Positions 9,451 to 22,161 are shown, counted from the first letter of the stretch. The stretch is DNA of 64,000 nt from Adineta ricciae (GCA_905250025.1 CAJNOJ010000081.1:310001-374000); one strand, 5' to 3'. Numbers and translations are program-made. The notes: generated by a model from the letters alone, not told the origin.

Positions 9451-11126
9451 TTAAATAGCAACCATATCTTCATTGTCAATTTCAGCTTTGATAAAGATCG
9501 TATCTTCTTTGACATATTCCAGCGTTAGCATCGTGTCTAAATCAGTGAACCGTTGTGCTCCAAAGCTGGCATTCCGTTCAGATATTGGACGACCTAGAAA
9601 TGGCTTATTTTCTTTGCAGACATTTGGTTTTACCGTGTAGACTATATGTCGACGATTATCAACGTCTTCACATTGATCGAGTAATGTAAATGTAACTCGG
9701 TGTGAAAATGGCCAAGCCAATAACGAATCAAAATCACCTCGACAAATGCAAATAAACAATGAAACGTATTTTCCCTTTGCTAGAATCAATTAGAAGAAGT
9801 GTTAGAAGAAAGGAAAACACGAGGTGTATCAACTATGTTCGTTACCTTTTCCATCTCCACAAAGGCAAATCGACAAAGCAAGACGATAACCATGACGACT
9901 TGTGCAAAATGGTGGACTAAATAAAGTGGTTTTCTTATTCGAACGAGCTTCTTGTAATCTTTCCTAAACAGAAGCAAAACTATGCACGGAAACACAAGAA
10001 ATAGGCAATGTCTCACGTTATAACGATCGATTTTCCATATATACTGGGCTCCATAGGATTTTTCCAGAGCATTTACTTTACGTGACAACAGATCAATCCA
10101 GTTTTTTTGTTCTTTTATCCGTTCGTCATACAATTGTAAGGCCTTCTTTTGCAAAGTTATAGTTTTACCAGCCATATTCAAATGAATACCAGGATTTTCT
10201 TTCATATGAACAGCAATATCCGGTCGGCGGCCAAGATATTCACACCCACAATCAGCAAATGGACAATGAATCTCCTGTTTCGGACATTCATTTTCCAGAT
10301 GATTTTGTACCTGAAATGATATATTCAAAATAAGATGTGAAATCAATAGATGTCAGAATTACTTCTCGGCGTGGATATTCTTTATCAGAGCATTGGTTTG
10401 GACATGGAACTTTGAATTCAGGGCAGATATTCAAATGCGAAATTTCATTTTCTGATGGAACTTTCTCCTTGCCTAAAGTGAATGAGTCAGAAGACGTTCA
10501 TGCACAACATGTAACTGCTTACAGAATTCACAAACGATCATTCGTTTTGCGCAATCTTCATCCACATGTTTGCTTTGAAATCTTCTTTCGAAACTTCCCC
10601 CGCACTGATTCGGACATTCGACGGTTACGAACTCACATGATTCGATATGAACTTGACTTTCACGTAATGTACCACTCCAAGTACAGCCCTTCTCTTTATT
10701 TGTGCAATAAACTTCGAGATTTTGAATTTCTTTTTGAAGATTTTTATCATTGACGATTTTATCTTTCGAAATCGGCTGTTGACATGTGGGACATCGTGGT
10801 ACCACTCTAAATCAAAAAGAGTATTCCTGTGTTGAACAATCGCCCGTTTTTTTTTCTCTCTCTCTCTTACCGCATGATATCCGGTAAACAACTGGAGCAT
10901 ATGTAATGTCCGCAGTCTTCAAATTGAATAGGAAAGCGTAGATAGCTGAAACATGATGGACATTGATAGTTCGTTGGTAGTTCACCGGCTTTCCATTTCG
11001 GTTCGGGTTCTGCTTTTCTAGAAAAGATCCAATATGTTCACTCCTTTCGATTCATATCGTTTTACATTCGTTGCGAAGATCAAACCTGTGTGCCGAGAAT
11101 GCTGCCGATGAACCGTTCGTAATCAT
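9451..11126 (-). CDS. TRAF-type E3 ubiquitin ligase (RING, TRAF zinc fingers, MATH domain)
   Basis: TRAF proteins are cytoplasmic adaptors and ubiquitin ligases that relay signals from TNF/Toll-type receptors. Exon 1 (11086-11126) codes 'MITNGSSAAFSAH'; the next exon holds a RING finger ('CPSC', 'EDCGHYICSSC', then after an intron 'PRCPTC'). Then come TRAF-type zinc fingers ('CTNKEKGCTWSG', 'VECPNQCGGSF', 'CPKQEIHCPFADCGC'), a short coiled coil ('LLSRKVNALEKSY') and a MATH domain starting 'YIWKIDRY' and including 'PPFCTSRHGYRLALSICLCG' and 'KYVSLFICICRGDFD'. The MATH domain runs through three exons in different frames, all joined by GT-AG introns, and ends near '...FIKAEIDNEDMVAI'. The order matches metazoan TRAFs of the TRAF4/6 kind; a specific orthologue is not assigned. 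Confidence 0.88.
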
Positions 11127-13908
11127 GATTACCTTATTTTACTTTTCAGATGCAAGAAGAGAATATCTTACGTGCTTTTAGCCGTCTAACTCAAACAAGT
11201 TATGCCTGTAATTAAGTATTCGAACGTGTCGGCTGTCAAACAGAGTTGCTGGGAAAACTTTTGAAAGAGAATTTATTATTAAAGTCATTCTCATATATGA
11301 AGGAGTACAATTTTCACGATTCATCCCGATGGATCTTACCGTCGAGCTAAGCCGGTCGCTGGTTGCAACCGAGACATGGACGATGTTGTACTGCGTACAG
11401 ACACCAACGAGCCATCGTACGTCGGAATAGTCAGTGGCGACTCTGCCATTGCACTCATTAAAGTTATTGTCTTTCAAATACCTGACACTTTGTTAAATGC
11501 GTGAAGAAGTACTATACTCTTTTTCTCTTTAGAAAATAGGTTTTTCTCTTTAATATTTTATGAAGTTCTTCAAATATTCACAAGCTTCTTCCTCTTTTTG
11601 ATGATTTAGCAGTAAAAAGCGTTCTTATATCACGAGTGTGAAAAAAAATATATCAACGAAGGAATCTGTTGCCATAGTAAATGCATTTTTCTTTATGTAA
11701 GCGTTAGAGACATTGTTTTGGCAAAAAGCATGACTGAGATACACCTAAATAAATGACGTCAAAACATGTTTGATGATGTAGACATCGATTGTATATACAT
11801 CTCGAGCAAATAGAAGATTGGAATTAATTGCAAACATCTGATAGATATAGTTGATCAAACAATAATGTAGTCGTGTTGGTAATGATCATTGTTCTGCGTT
11901 ATTTAAGTCATCAAGTATGGTTATATCATCAGAACTGATTGATCTGGCATTCGTTGATGTCTTGTACACAGTTGATGCATGATGTTCTTTACTGAAGAGG
12001 AAAAAAATGAGTTTGTCACTTCTTATTCATATGCTTGATTGAACACGATAAAAGAGTGCGGGCGCATATGGAGACTTCTTAAACTCATTAGAAATGTTAT
12101 TGTCGATCATCTCTTTCATTGGCAAAAGCATATTTTCTTTCTTCATGTTTTATTGTATGCATGTTATTTTTCTTATTCACATACCAACACATCTATATCG
12201 ACTTGCTTTTCTATTGTTATCAAAATAGAAGACAAAGGCGAAGTATTCTATTCACACAAAATAGAAATGCCACGAATAAAGGTTAATAGAAATTTTCTCT
12301 CGAAGAAAACGAGCGTAAGTTGAAGGTTTTGACTTTCTTTCTATCGACAGATATTTCATGTGATTGATTGATTGATTGATAGCCAATATCTATCTAAGAT
12401 ACTCATCTTCTTTCGTTATTAGTGCGAAAGAAAACGAAAGAGAAGGCCAATTGATCGCGAATACCCATCGATCAGTCGATTACATTTATTTTCCGTCAGT
12501 TCATTGTACACTAAGTCCTATTACCTTTGCCCTCCTATGCTTTTTCTTTCTCCCCCCTGCCCACTTCTTCTTGCCTTGACTTGATGAAGTGTGACCATCG
12601 TCGTTATGATGTTTATCAATTAAAAAGACTTGTCTTTCTCCTTTCACATTTTACCACTCTATGTATTTGTGTTTGGTAAAAGCTTTTTGAGTTTTTCTCT
12701 CTCTTTTTTGTGTATTAATCATATGTGATTTTAATCTCATACAAAGATGGCTTGTCAAACGATATCTCGAGTAGATCAAAACAGATTATTTCGTTTTTCT
12801 TCGACATCAGATACTTATGCATGATAATAGCAAAAATGAATAGATGATGTCATAGTCATAATTTATGTTATTGTTCAGATTAGATCCTTGAGAAGATGCA
12901 AGAAGGGAAATGACGACGACGGCGACGAAGACGACGACCTCACTAGAGAAAAAAAACTGATTACTTTATTCGTCTTTTTTTTCTCATTTTTCTTCGGTTA
13001 TACCTAAAAAATTGATTTCCGACCGTAACCATCACATCAGCACATATTGCACGTTCTCTCTCGTCAATAGAAAATCATGGTTAAAGTAAGTCGATGAGTT
13101 TGACTCGGCGTTTATCTTCAATTAGACAAAACATTGCAAAGATTATTTTCTGTGTCTAGTCAAATAACGATGACATCTTGATCGAGTTCGATTGCTGTTT
13201 TTCCGTCTGGGAATGAAAACAATCTGTATATTGCTGATGTTCTTCCGTTCGTTGTCGCTTCGAGTTAGCAGTTTTATTGACAATAGCAGAAGACAGAAGA
13301 AAAAATGATTACGAACAAAATCATTTCTCGAGATCAAACCGAACTTGAGAAAGACAAATCGCCCTTCAAAGATTTCTCTCTTTTCTCTTTAGCCTTGTTT
13401 GTCGTTGTTAGAATAAATAGAGGAATCGAGTAAAAGAAACCAGATGATGATATATGATAAGAAATATCTCTAATCGACTGATGGACGACAAATCGAGAGG
13501 AAAGAGCACGGATAACAAGCAAGTTCTCGTGCGTATGTTTATTTATCCTCGGAAGATCGTTTATTGTTCGTTAAACTTCTAAACAACAATCAACATTCAA
13601 TGTCTTGTTCGACATTAATGAAATCAACGAACGTCTGTATTACGAAGGTATTAGCGCATGTGATTTATTAGTTAGAATAAGTATCTAATTACGACATACA
13701 AGAAAGCATAAAGTCGAATTCGATGGCCTCTCATGTCATGGACAGTAACAGACACTTCTGCTTGTAACTAAATCTATTTAAGGTGTCTGTCATGTCTTTT
13801 TCTCTGCTTGATATTCCACAAGTAACATCCTCATGTTTAGACGAGAATATTTTTTGTGTCTCACGCAATCGTTCTAAATAGTCTTCGTGCTTTTCTTTTA
13901 TTCAGAAA
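11127..13908. other. long intergenic region, probable 5' regulatory sequence of the Rho gene
   Basis: No convincing gene in 2.8 kb. It contains a (TTGA)n tract at about 12361-12380, a GAC/GAA-rich tract at about 12911-12946, and short AT-rich stretches. A pair of opposing open frames at about 11178-11480 could not be assigned. Confidence 0.5.
13901..13905 (+). promoter_or_regulatory. 3' splice-site-like sequence before the Rho start codon
   Basis: A T-rich tract ends in TTCAG three bases before the ATG at 13909. It may be a spliced-leader acceptor or the end of a 5' UTR intron. Confidence 0.45.
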
Positions 13909-14793
13909 ATGAGCCCAAATTGTTTCGATATGATCTCTTCATCGGCCACTCAATCATCAATAACAATCTCATCATCAGGTTCATCTGGTCCACTTGTGCC
14001 ATCATCATTATCATCATCGTCATCGACAAATCCACAACATGCAGGCGGTCATATCACATCAGTGATCATCGGTGATAGCGGTATCGGTAAATCGGCTCTA
14101 GTTGTTAGTTACACAACCAATGGCTTTCCAAAACAATACGTACCTACGGCGTTTGATAACTACTCAGTTGATGTTTCTGTCGGCACTCAACCTGTTCATT
14201 TCGACATTTGCGACACTGGCGGAAAAGTAATCGAAATTTCGATGATTGTCATCTCTATCTCTACAAATGCTTTCGTTTAGGAACAATTCTCTCCTTTACA
14301 CAGTCTTTGCATCCCATACAGTGACATTATCTTGCTTTGCTTCAGTGTTGTTAATCCTCAGTCATTTCAAAATGCCATCACTTATTGGCTGTCACGTGCG
14401 CGTCGTTCCAATGCAACAATTCCTATTATTCTCGTTGGTACACAAATGGATTTACGGTCGGATTTGAAAACTTTACTTTCACTTGATCAACAAAAATTGA
14501 AACCGGTGACAGAAAAGGAAGCACGCATGTGCGCACAGCAAATTCACGCATGCACCTACATTGAATGTTCGGCATTGACAGAGAAAAATCTGAAACATGT
14601 GTTCGATACAGCTCTTTTAACCGCACTTGAATTTCGTAATGCAAATGCTTTATTACCACTTCCATCAACATCGATTATACCCTTGATTGAACAACAAAAT
14701 CAAACAACGAATAATAAACAACGATCGACACGGCAACATTCACATGCAGCGAAAACTTGGAGAAGATTAGTATCGGGTTGTATTGGTGTTTGA
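13909..14793 (+). CDS. Rho-family GTPase, RhoU/RhoV (Wrch/Chp)-like, 276 aa
   Basis: Atypical Rho GTPases of the RhoU/V group act on the cytoskeleton through PAK-type effectors. Exons 13909-14226 and 14281-14793 join in frame. An N-terminal Ser-rich extension of about 50 residues precedes the G domain, as in RhoU/V. Motifs: P-loop 'GDSGIGKS', switch I 'YVPTAFDNY', switch II 'DTGGKEQF', 'VGTQMDL' (the TQxD form typical of Rho proteins) and 'ECSALTEKNLKHVFD', which is very RhoU-like. Switch II is odd: the usual DTAGQ reads DTGGK, so the catalytic Gln (Q61 of Ras) is Lys, encoded by AAA at 14224-14226, the last codon of exon 1. The C-terminus ends '...SGCIGV', with a single Cys and no clear CAAX, which suggests palmitoylation as in RhoU/V. 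Confidence 0.87.
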
Positions 14794-14904
14794 GAATCAT
14801 TTTTGAAACTAATCGATTTCTATATATAGGCGTGTTTTGTCATTATCTTTTTTTGCGTACTTTGGGCAAGATTTTCTTCATATCTAATTTATTTTATATA
14901 ATCG

Positions 14905-14910
14905 AATAAA
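14905..14910 (+). terminator. polyadenylation signal of the Rho gene
   Basis: AATAAA 112 bp after the stop codon. Confidence 0.5.
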
Positions 14911-15878
14911 GAAAAAATCGAAAGGAACAAGATGTAGACTGCATTCAATGAATGCAATTCACTGATTAGAATTCTTTGTAAGAATAACAGAAAGTGAGTG
15001 ATATTTGTATTGATATAGGATACTATGAAGGCTCAGACATAAATAATCAACTATGTTTGTATACAATTTTTTGATGACCTTTTTGTTTTCTTTATTGTCG
15101 TTGTTGGATAACATCGAGTAACACTCGGCGAACCAGGACTCAATTTCATGTTTATAGAAGACAGATCGAATGAATCGCATTTTGCGTAATAACTTCACAG
15201 TTGCCTGTATTCGCAATTCGAATCAGTGCGAAACTAGCACGAACAAACGATGTGTTAGCTCTTTTGTGCTAACTTTGCATCGATAAAAAACTGTGTGAAG
15301 CAACTGGATATATAACCGCTTACTAACTGAAGAATTGGTCATCGGATCGATAAGAAGCAAAATGACGGAAGAAATGAACAAAGACAAAACCGCAAAAAGG
15401 CATGACTATGAGACAGAACAGCCATGGTGTACTTAATAAGAGAGAGAGATTAGAAGCACATACAGAATCAAAGGTAACATAGTTCAGTGTTTTACAAGTA
15501 AAATGAATTATTTGAACTGAACATGGTCAATGCATGCGCTCCGCCCGACGAAAAAGATTATTTCTAACGTTTTAACCAACTGACATTCGCAACGATAAGA
15601 AGTTGAATGTCTATACACTTTGAACGCAAGTTCCACTGATGCCAACTTTGGTTTACTTCTAACAGACAACCTACGATATTCTTATCAAATAGGTTTTTTT
15701 ATTGGGAACGATGAATGTTCAACGCTCAGTAGCGACCTCTGGCAATTCGATTGTGAAACGTAGTGACACTGTCATCCATTCAATAAATATCTGATAATAA
15801 ATGACTCATTTTCATGACTTTAATCGAACGAGAACGCGAGATTAATATTTAAAAAACACACACACCAAAAGTTATTGA
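14911..15878. other. intergenic
   Basis: Nothing recognisable. An 85-codon open frame on the minus strand (14959-15216) has no motif and is probably chance. Confidence 0.5.
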
Positions 15879-16340
15879 TTAAAGCGGTATTTGAGAACTT
15901 TGAATGATTTCACTGATATCATTAGGGTTGATTTCTACCAAAACTGTGATGTGTTTTGGATCAGTAAGAATCGCTACGTAAGTTTTGCCTTCTTTTGGTT
16001 CCTTGACTTCATCATCGGCAAGAGTTGTTTGCTTTTCATTTTGATCTTCGAGTTTAAATTGTAAACCTTTCGAACTCTGTTCATAATTGAAACTAGTACC
16101 ATCATCTGTTTGATTCAAATATCCATGAATAACTTGAATATTTTCGAATGTTAATCGATAAACATTCCTTGCTCGACCTTCATCGTCCGCTAAACCATCT
16201 TGGACGTCGAATAGTACTGCAATAAATGCTAAATCAGCCTTAGTCAGATGTCTGATTGCTTGTTCCTTCCCTTGTGAAACCATGAGTTGAAGTAATTGAA
16301 ATGAAATACATCTACCTCTCTCGCAGTTAACAGAAGACAA
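15879..16340 (-). CDS. uncharacterised acidic protein, up to 153 aa
   Basis: Single open frame, unrecognised. It is hydrophilic, with no signal peptide or membrane segment, and with alternating strands and acidic patches ('FDVQDGLADDEGRA', 'DDEVKEPKEGKTY'), ending 'NDISEIIQSSQIPL'. The start may be at 16340 or at an internal Met (codon 20, 16283). The upstream ATG lies only 34 bp from the ABCD3 ATG on the other strand, so the two would share one promoter. Residue composition (many Asp, Glu and Gln, few Cys) and sustained length suggest it is real. Confidence 0.5.
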   Translation of the reverse strand: MSSVNCERGRCISFQLLQLMVSQGKEQAIRHLTKADLAFIAVLFDVQDGLADDEGRARNVYRLTFENIQVIHGYLNQTDDGTSFNYEQSSKGLQFKLEDQNEKQTTLADDEVKEPKEGKTYVAILTDPKHITVLVEINPNDISEIIQSSQIPL

Positions 16341-16350
16341 ATGCTATTGT

Positions 16351-16360
16351 TTTGTTGCAG
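16351..16360 (+). promoter_or_regulatory. 3' splice-site-like sequence before the ABCD3 start codon
   Basis: TTTGTTGCAG lies 14 bases before the ATG at 16375, fitting a spliced-leader acceptor or a 5' UTR intron end. Confidence 0.45.
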
Positions 16361-16374
16361 ATCGTATTTCAGCC

Positions 16375-19300
16375 ATGGCTGCCATGAGCAAATTACCGGC
16401 AATGTATCGGCATGGTTTTGTCTTAGGTATGTAGATAATTATTCAAAAATCAATTTCATTACTCACTCTTTCCAAATAGCGTCATCGATGGCAATATCTT
16501 ACTGGATGACGATTAAATGGCTCCGTCAACGATCGAAACAGTGAGTGCAAATGAACATACTTTGCTAGAATTGACTGTTTATAATTTAGATTGTTAGAAA
16601 AAGATGTGAATTCATCAATGAAATCCGTGAGTTTTATGTTTTGATCGTACAAGGAGATAGAAGTTTTGGATTCTCAATTTAGCATTTAGCTAAGAAGGAC
16701 CAAAATGTTGCTGTGGATAGACGATTTTTTCGGTAAGATGATTCACATGGCCAACGTCTTTGTATCCAATCTTTTGTTTTAGAAAGCTCGTCACCTTGCT
16801 GAAAATTCTCGTTCCAAAATTATTCTGTGGCGAAGTAAAACTCATTCAATCGTTTTCTTCTATTTCTTCATTTCCATTCTAAAACGCTTTTAGAGTTTAT
16901 TTCTTGTTCTCGTTGCTGCTTCACTCGTAGCGCGTACCTACGCTGATGTATGGATGATTAAAAACAGTACATCGGTCGAAAGTGCCATCATCGGACGAAA
17001 TACAACTTTATTTAAAGAAAATCTCGCACGATTTGCCTATGCAATGCCATTGGTAAGTGAGATTTGCCATTTATATCGCTAAAATTGTTTGTGTTTTGCT
17101 TTAGATTGCATTTGTTAACAACGCTCTTCGAGTAAGTGCTCCTGCGATATGATGTGTGATTCACCTATCGCTGTGTACTATAGTATACCCTCGAAGAATT
17201 GAAATTACGCTTTCGAAAACGTTTATCATTGTATTTCTACGATCAATATCTCAAGTAAGATGTGAATTAAAACTGAACTTCTCTCAATATGAAGTCTATT
17301 TGTTTCTGTATAGAGGCTTTACTTACTATCAAGTCAACACACTAGATAGTCGAATCACGAATATCGATCAGTTATTAACGCAAGATGTGGAAAAATTCTG
17401 TGTGAGCGTCGCTGATCTCTACACGAATATTTCGAAAGTAATTGAAAATGACAGACTTAACTTCTTTAATATCGAAATCATTTTTCGTTCTCAAGCCAAT
17501 CTTAGATATTATTATTTATGCAAGAAAACTCTCAGGAACAATTGGTCCAAGTGGACCCTCCTTATTAGTTCTCTATCTCATCTGTTCCGGTCTTGTTTTA
17601 ACGAGGTAGATTTTGTCAACAAGACATACATTGATGTTCATCCTACGAATAGATTACGTCGTCCGATTGGACGTATGACTGTTGCCGAACAGCAATTTGA
17701 AGGCGAATTTCGATATGTTAACTCACGATTGATAACAAACTGCGAGGAAATTGCATTTTATAACGGTAGTCGACGAGAAAAGATGATCATTCGGGACGGT
17801 TTTGAACGTTTGGTAAGAAATAGAATCGAATCCGATCAAACGCATCGCTAATTCTGCGCTTAGATCAAACATTTAAGAAGTTTAATTATCTTTCGATTGG
17901 TCATGGGCTGCATCGACAGTGTTGTTGCCAAATGTAAGCAAACCCGTCTTCGCATATCCAAGACATACAATCGTAATGAATTCTAATATTTAGATATTTC
18001 TACATGTGTTGGATACTATGTCGTAAGCCGACCATTCTTGGATCCGAAGAACACGAGACATGCTAACAGCTCCTACAATGAAATTTTAGAAGTATGAAAT
18101 CAAAGTGTGATGATGTATCAGAATCAAACACATCTTTCTAGGATTATTACTCATCAGGTCGAATGCTCATGAGGCTTGCTGAAGGTATGACTTTACGATC
18201 TTGTGTGAATATGAATTTAAACTTCTGCTGTTGTTTATTATAGCTGTCGGCCGTTTGGTAAGAGTGAAATGGTTATATTAATAGGTTGAAAATATGATTA
18301 ATCATAGGTCCTTGCTGGCCGTGAACTAACAAAACTAGCTGGGTACGAATGCTTTCATTGATGAGTTTGATTCTTGGAATGTTTTGAGTTTTTTCAGTTT
18401 TACTACACGTGTCAGTGATTTGATTGGTGTCTTGGCTGATGTAAATAAAGGTAACTGTGTTCGTACCGGAATTAATCATACAACGATCGCTAAGAAAAAC
18501 GATCAAGGTCAAATTCGTACACAAGATGGAATCATAAAGTAGAACATTACTGAGGTTTTTGAGAAGAAAATGTGCTGCTGATTATTGTCATTTAGATTTG
18601 AGAACGTGAAATTGATGACTCCGAATGGTATGTAGTCAGAATGAATTTTAAAAGTAAAGATTGTTTGACCATTTTCAATCGTAGGCGATATTTTAATTGA
18701 AAATCTCAATTTTACTGTACGATCAGGTCAAAATGTGATCGTTGTCGGACCGAACGGATGTGGAAAATCTAGTTTATTTCGCACCATTGGTGAAGTAAGT
18801 TTTTTACCTTATAGAAAATCCGATTTCTAGAAATTCTTTCGCTCGAATTAGTTGTGGCCAATCGCTAGTGGTACTTTAACCAAACCAGGCAGTGGACATC
18901 TTTTCTACATTCCACAAAAACCATATATGACCATAGGTACATTACGTGATCAAATAATTTATCCAGATTCACATGGTGACATGCGCCGCAAAGGAATCAA
19001 AGATGAAAACTTACGAGATTTGTTGGACAAAGTTCAGTTGACTTATTTAATCCAACGAGAAGGTGGTTTTGATGGAGTTCAAGATTGGATGGATGTCCTC
19101 TCAGGTGGAGAGAAACAACGTATTGCGGTGAGATTGGCGTTCACCTTAAACTTGTATGAATCATATCAAATTTGTAGATGGCACGTCTATTTTTCCACAA
19201 ACCTCAATTTGCGATCCTTGACGAATGTACAAGTGCAGTTTCTGTCGACGTCGAAGGATTTATGTATGAATACTGTCGGAATGTAAGTGTTCAGACAAGA

Positions 19301-19523
19301 AGAGAAAGTGAAAAGAATTTAGTTGGTCGTTTAGGCTGGCATCACTTTATTTACCGTTTCACATCGAAAGAGCCTGTGGAAATACCATGAGGTGAGGAAA
19401 AGATACTCCTTGAAGAAGTTATGCTTTGCATTCTGAATATTTTAGTACTGTTTGTATATGGACGGTCGTGGAGAATATACGTACAAAAAAATTGATGAAC
19501 ACACATCGGAGTTTGGATCATGA
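16375..19523 (+). CDS. ABCD3: peroxisomal half ABC transporter ABCD3 (PMP70)
   Basis: ABCD3 dimers carry long-chain and branched acyl-CoAs and dicarboxylic acids into peroxisomes. Many short introns join exons that match vertebrate PMP70 along its length: 'MAAMSK' start, 'VDRRFFRKL', '[10 protein letters not shown]', 'ESAIIGRN', '[13 protein letters not shown]', '[12 protein letters not shown]', '[14 protein letters not shown]', '[12 protein letters not shown]' and '[13 protein letters not shown]' in the membrane half. The nucleotide-binding domain has Walker A 'GPNGCGKSS', Q-loop 'YIPQKPYMT', signature '[10 protein letters not shown]', Walker B '[11 protein letters not shown]' and the H-loop in the '[12 protein letters not shown]' region. 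The last exon, after about 19442, codes '...[22 protein letters not shown]', close to the vertebrate end. No broken frame was found, although intron borders between 17120 and 17600 were not all settled. Confidence 0.92.
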
Positions 19524-19989
19524 GAGTCGATATATTTTAGTGTTTTGTTTTATCTGTGATTGTACCTGCAAAAAAAAGCAAAAGAAAAACAAGTCATTAC
19601 AACAAATATTAGAAGTTTTTAGTTTGTATCAATATCAGTTTTAGTTGAAATCTCCATTTACTATAGACACCGGTTTGAATTCCATTGTTGTCATTGTTCG
19701 ATCGACATATCCATTGATTTCAAGTTGCATTCGTATCCCATTTAAACAATAATTGATTGGATCGGGTATTGATGTCAAAGTCGGGTAGATCCATTGAGCA
19801 GAAATGAATCGATTGGGTTGTCGATTCTGAAACAGCTGAGACAATTGACCACGTATTATAAGTAATCAACCAATTACCGCTGCTCGTACTTGTTTGCACT
19901 GTAGTGAGCTGATCTAAATTGCGTGCAACTCACAATACATACGAAAATGTTTTCCTTATGACGACTTACTACATGTATTATCAATTAAG
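19524..19989. other. 3' flank of ABCD3, possibly with remnants of the NHL-gene C-terminus
   Basis: A minus-strand open frame (19641-19844) ends '...EFKPVSIVNGDFN' and is rich in aromatic and beta-type residues. It may be the distal end of the decayed NHL gene, but the link is weak. Confidence 0.3.
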
Positions 19990-20770
19990 AGAAATTTCTA
20001 AATTCGACTGGTGTAATAATCTGAAACATAGATATTTCCATAGTTAGAGACTAGATGCGATCGAGCTGGAAAACAAAAAATAGGCGCCTGATTGATTCGC
20101 TTGATTTTGAAATAAACAGAAGAACATTTTTGTTTTACAAAACGTAACACCATGATTATTAAATTGATTCGGTGTTGATCCTGCTGTAAGACCACATTCC
20201 GAAACACATCGAAAATCATATACCCCCGAACCAACTAGTCGATTGTTCCAATATTCAATAACAGACATATAACCATTTCCGTCGAGTGTAACACTCGTAG
20301 CACCTTATAGCGCAAGAATTTCTGGTGTTGCATTTCCAATCGCGGTTGTTCGATTCGTTTAATTCCGCTGGAACAATTGAACTCGATTATTGCCGGAATC
20401 AGCAACGTGCAAAGATAAGCTAATCTCATCGACAAATATTCCATTTGAACTGTTAAACATCGTCGAATCCGATCCAGATGTGCCGGTACCGGTAATCGTC
20501 GCCTGTACTTGCGTACTACTATTTATTGACAATCGTGTTAATTTCTTGCCAGTATTCATAGAATAATACAAATTATTTTCAATATCAATGAACAGGCAAA
20601 TACAAGGTACAGTAACGTGCATAACGATTGAGCTCGTTGTATGATTTGCTGTCTATTTAACAACTTGTTTGTACGATCCAGTATCAGCGTAGATACCACT
20701 GTCGATTGTTGCGAAGACTCTACCGGGATCATTCATATTGCCTGTTAAGTTTCGAACTGATCTCGTAAAA
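19990..20770 (-). pseudogene. NHL-repeat protein, decayed
   Basis: NHL repeats form beta-propellers in extracellular and ubiquitin-ligase proteins and are very numerous in bdelloids. One minus-strand frame shows repeat units: 'GIFVDEISLSLHVADSGNNR' with 'VQLFQ', then 'GATSVTLDGNGYMSVIEYWN' with 'NRLVGSGVYDFRCVSECG', and in another frame 'NYGNIYVSDYYTSRI'. The frame is broken by a TAG before the first unit, by two TAA codons in the same frame between units (one directly after 'FQRN', one after 'EILAL'), by a frame change near 20050, and by a TAG where the usual Gln of R-I-Q-K-F stands. Introns do not explain this pattern. It lies between ABCD3 and ABCA and shares no sequence with either. Confidence 0.7.
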
Positions 20771-22161
20771 CTATATAGACAACAACATAAAAGATGTCAG
20801 TTAATACGCAAATTCATACTTGCGCCTGACTGTCCAATGATTAACAGTGAGTAATGGAAATATACAAGAATGTAGGGCGTCTTGCGCTCGATTCTATCAC
20901 GTTACACTCATTTTTAAATGCTGATGAAGTCAAGCGAAAAACTTTCTTTTCAATCTCTATTTCTGAAAGTGAAGTACGTTATTTCGCGTCTGCATAGATC
21001 CCGTTTTTCCACAAGCGAAAACATCGGCGAGATTGCACAACCTCAATAATCGTATTGTTATTTACACTTTAGTGTTCATTGATTATGTGATCGTGATCCA
21101 AGTCACGTATTCTTACTCTTGTCATAACATTTAATGAGTCTGAAAAGAACAAGTCTTGAAATTTAAATTAACTGCTGATGATAAAGCGATTGTTCGGACA
21201 TATTTTTTGATTGATTAAGGAACAAACCAGTGATCTAATAGCACATTTCAGTGTCATTTGCTCAAATATTGACAGAATATGAAGTCGAGTTGCAACATCA
21301 CGAAGCGGAAGGATTTTCAATCAAATATTCGCCTAACTAATCATTTAAGTCAAACGACAAACGTTGATCATTGCACTTTATCAATTGATACGCCAAAAAA
21401 ACGATATCAATATATTAAAATTCCTTCGACTTTGTTCTTGCGTCATACTGTTAACGACATAGCAGCGATAAATGTCTGTTTGTGTCTTCTCTCTCTATTT
21501 GATTAGCTTATCAATGTATGCTTTAACATCCGACTAGATGAGTGACATACAAAACCGACGAATTTTGAAAGTCATTCAGCAATCATCTCATTTATTTAAG
21601 CGCCTAACTTAATGAAATCAGCAAACGTATGCGTAGGTGAAGTCTAATATTCGAACAGATTCATTTTCCACCTTCATATTTTACTTTTTCTTTTCACCGA
21701 AAACTCTCTTTTCTACTTTGGAAGATAAATGAGGCCATACGTCAATTTGCGTCATACAAATATTTTCCATCGACATGTTTGACTTCTACCAGGATTTTTT
21801 GTAGATATTTTCAAAAAAATCAGAGTTCGTAAATATTTTCTTAAAGAAAAAGAAACAGCTGAGCAGAATTAGGATTTCTTCGAACGTCTGTCTCTCTATT
21901 TTGATTAGATATAACCGAGATGCTTTTTACGCTTGTTCAGTATTGAAATTTTGCTCGGTAGTAACGTATTAATTGCGAAGCGATGAATAAAGTGCATCAT
22001 TATGATTCACTGGGAAACAACGCAGAAGGAATCACAACACGTAATTATTCTGCTTGATAACGAAACTTGCTTTCTATTTCGAAATATATTCTCGTATGCC
22101 ATTGAAAATAATTTTCTGATTCATAGATTCGTCACAAACGAACGTTAAAGAAGAACATACC
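20771..22161. other. intergenic, 5' flank of ABCA
   Basis: Nothing recognisable in 1.4 kb; AT-rich, with no long frames of coding character. Confidence 0.5.

Noticed and set aside
10337..10753. 138-codon plus-strand open frame
   Set aside because: Antisense to exons of the TRAF-like gene, whose zinc fingers are clear on the minus strand.
11178..11480. Opposing open frames of about 60 and 99 codons
   Set aside because: Either strand could be read but neither shows a motif or splice partners; possibly a gene relic, not supportable.
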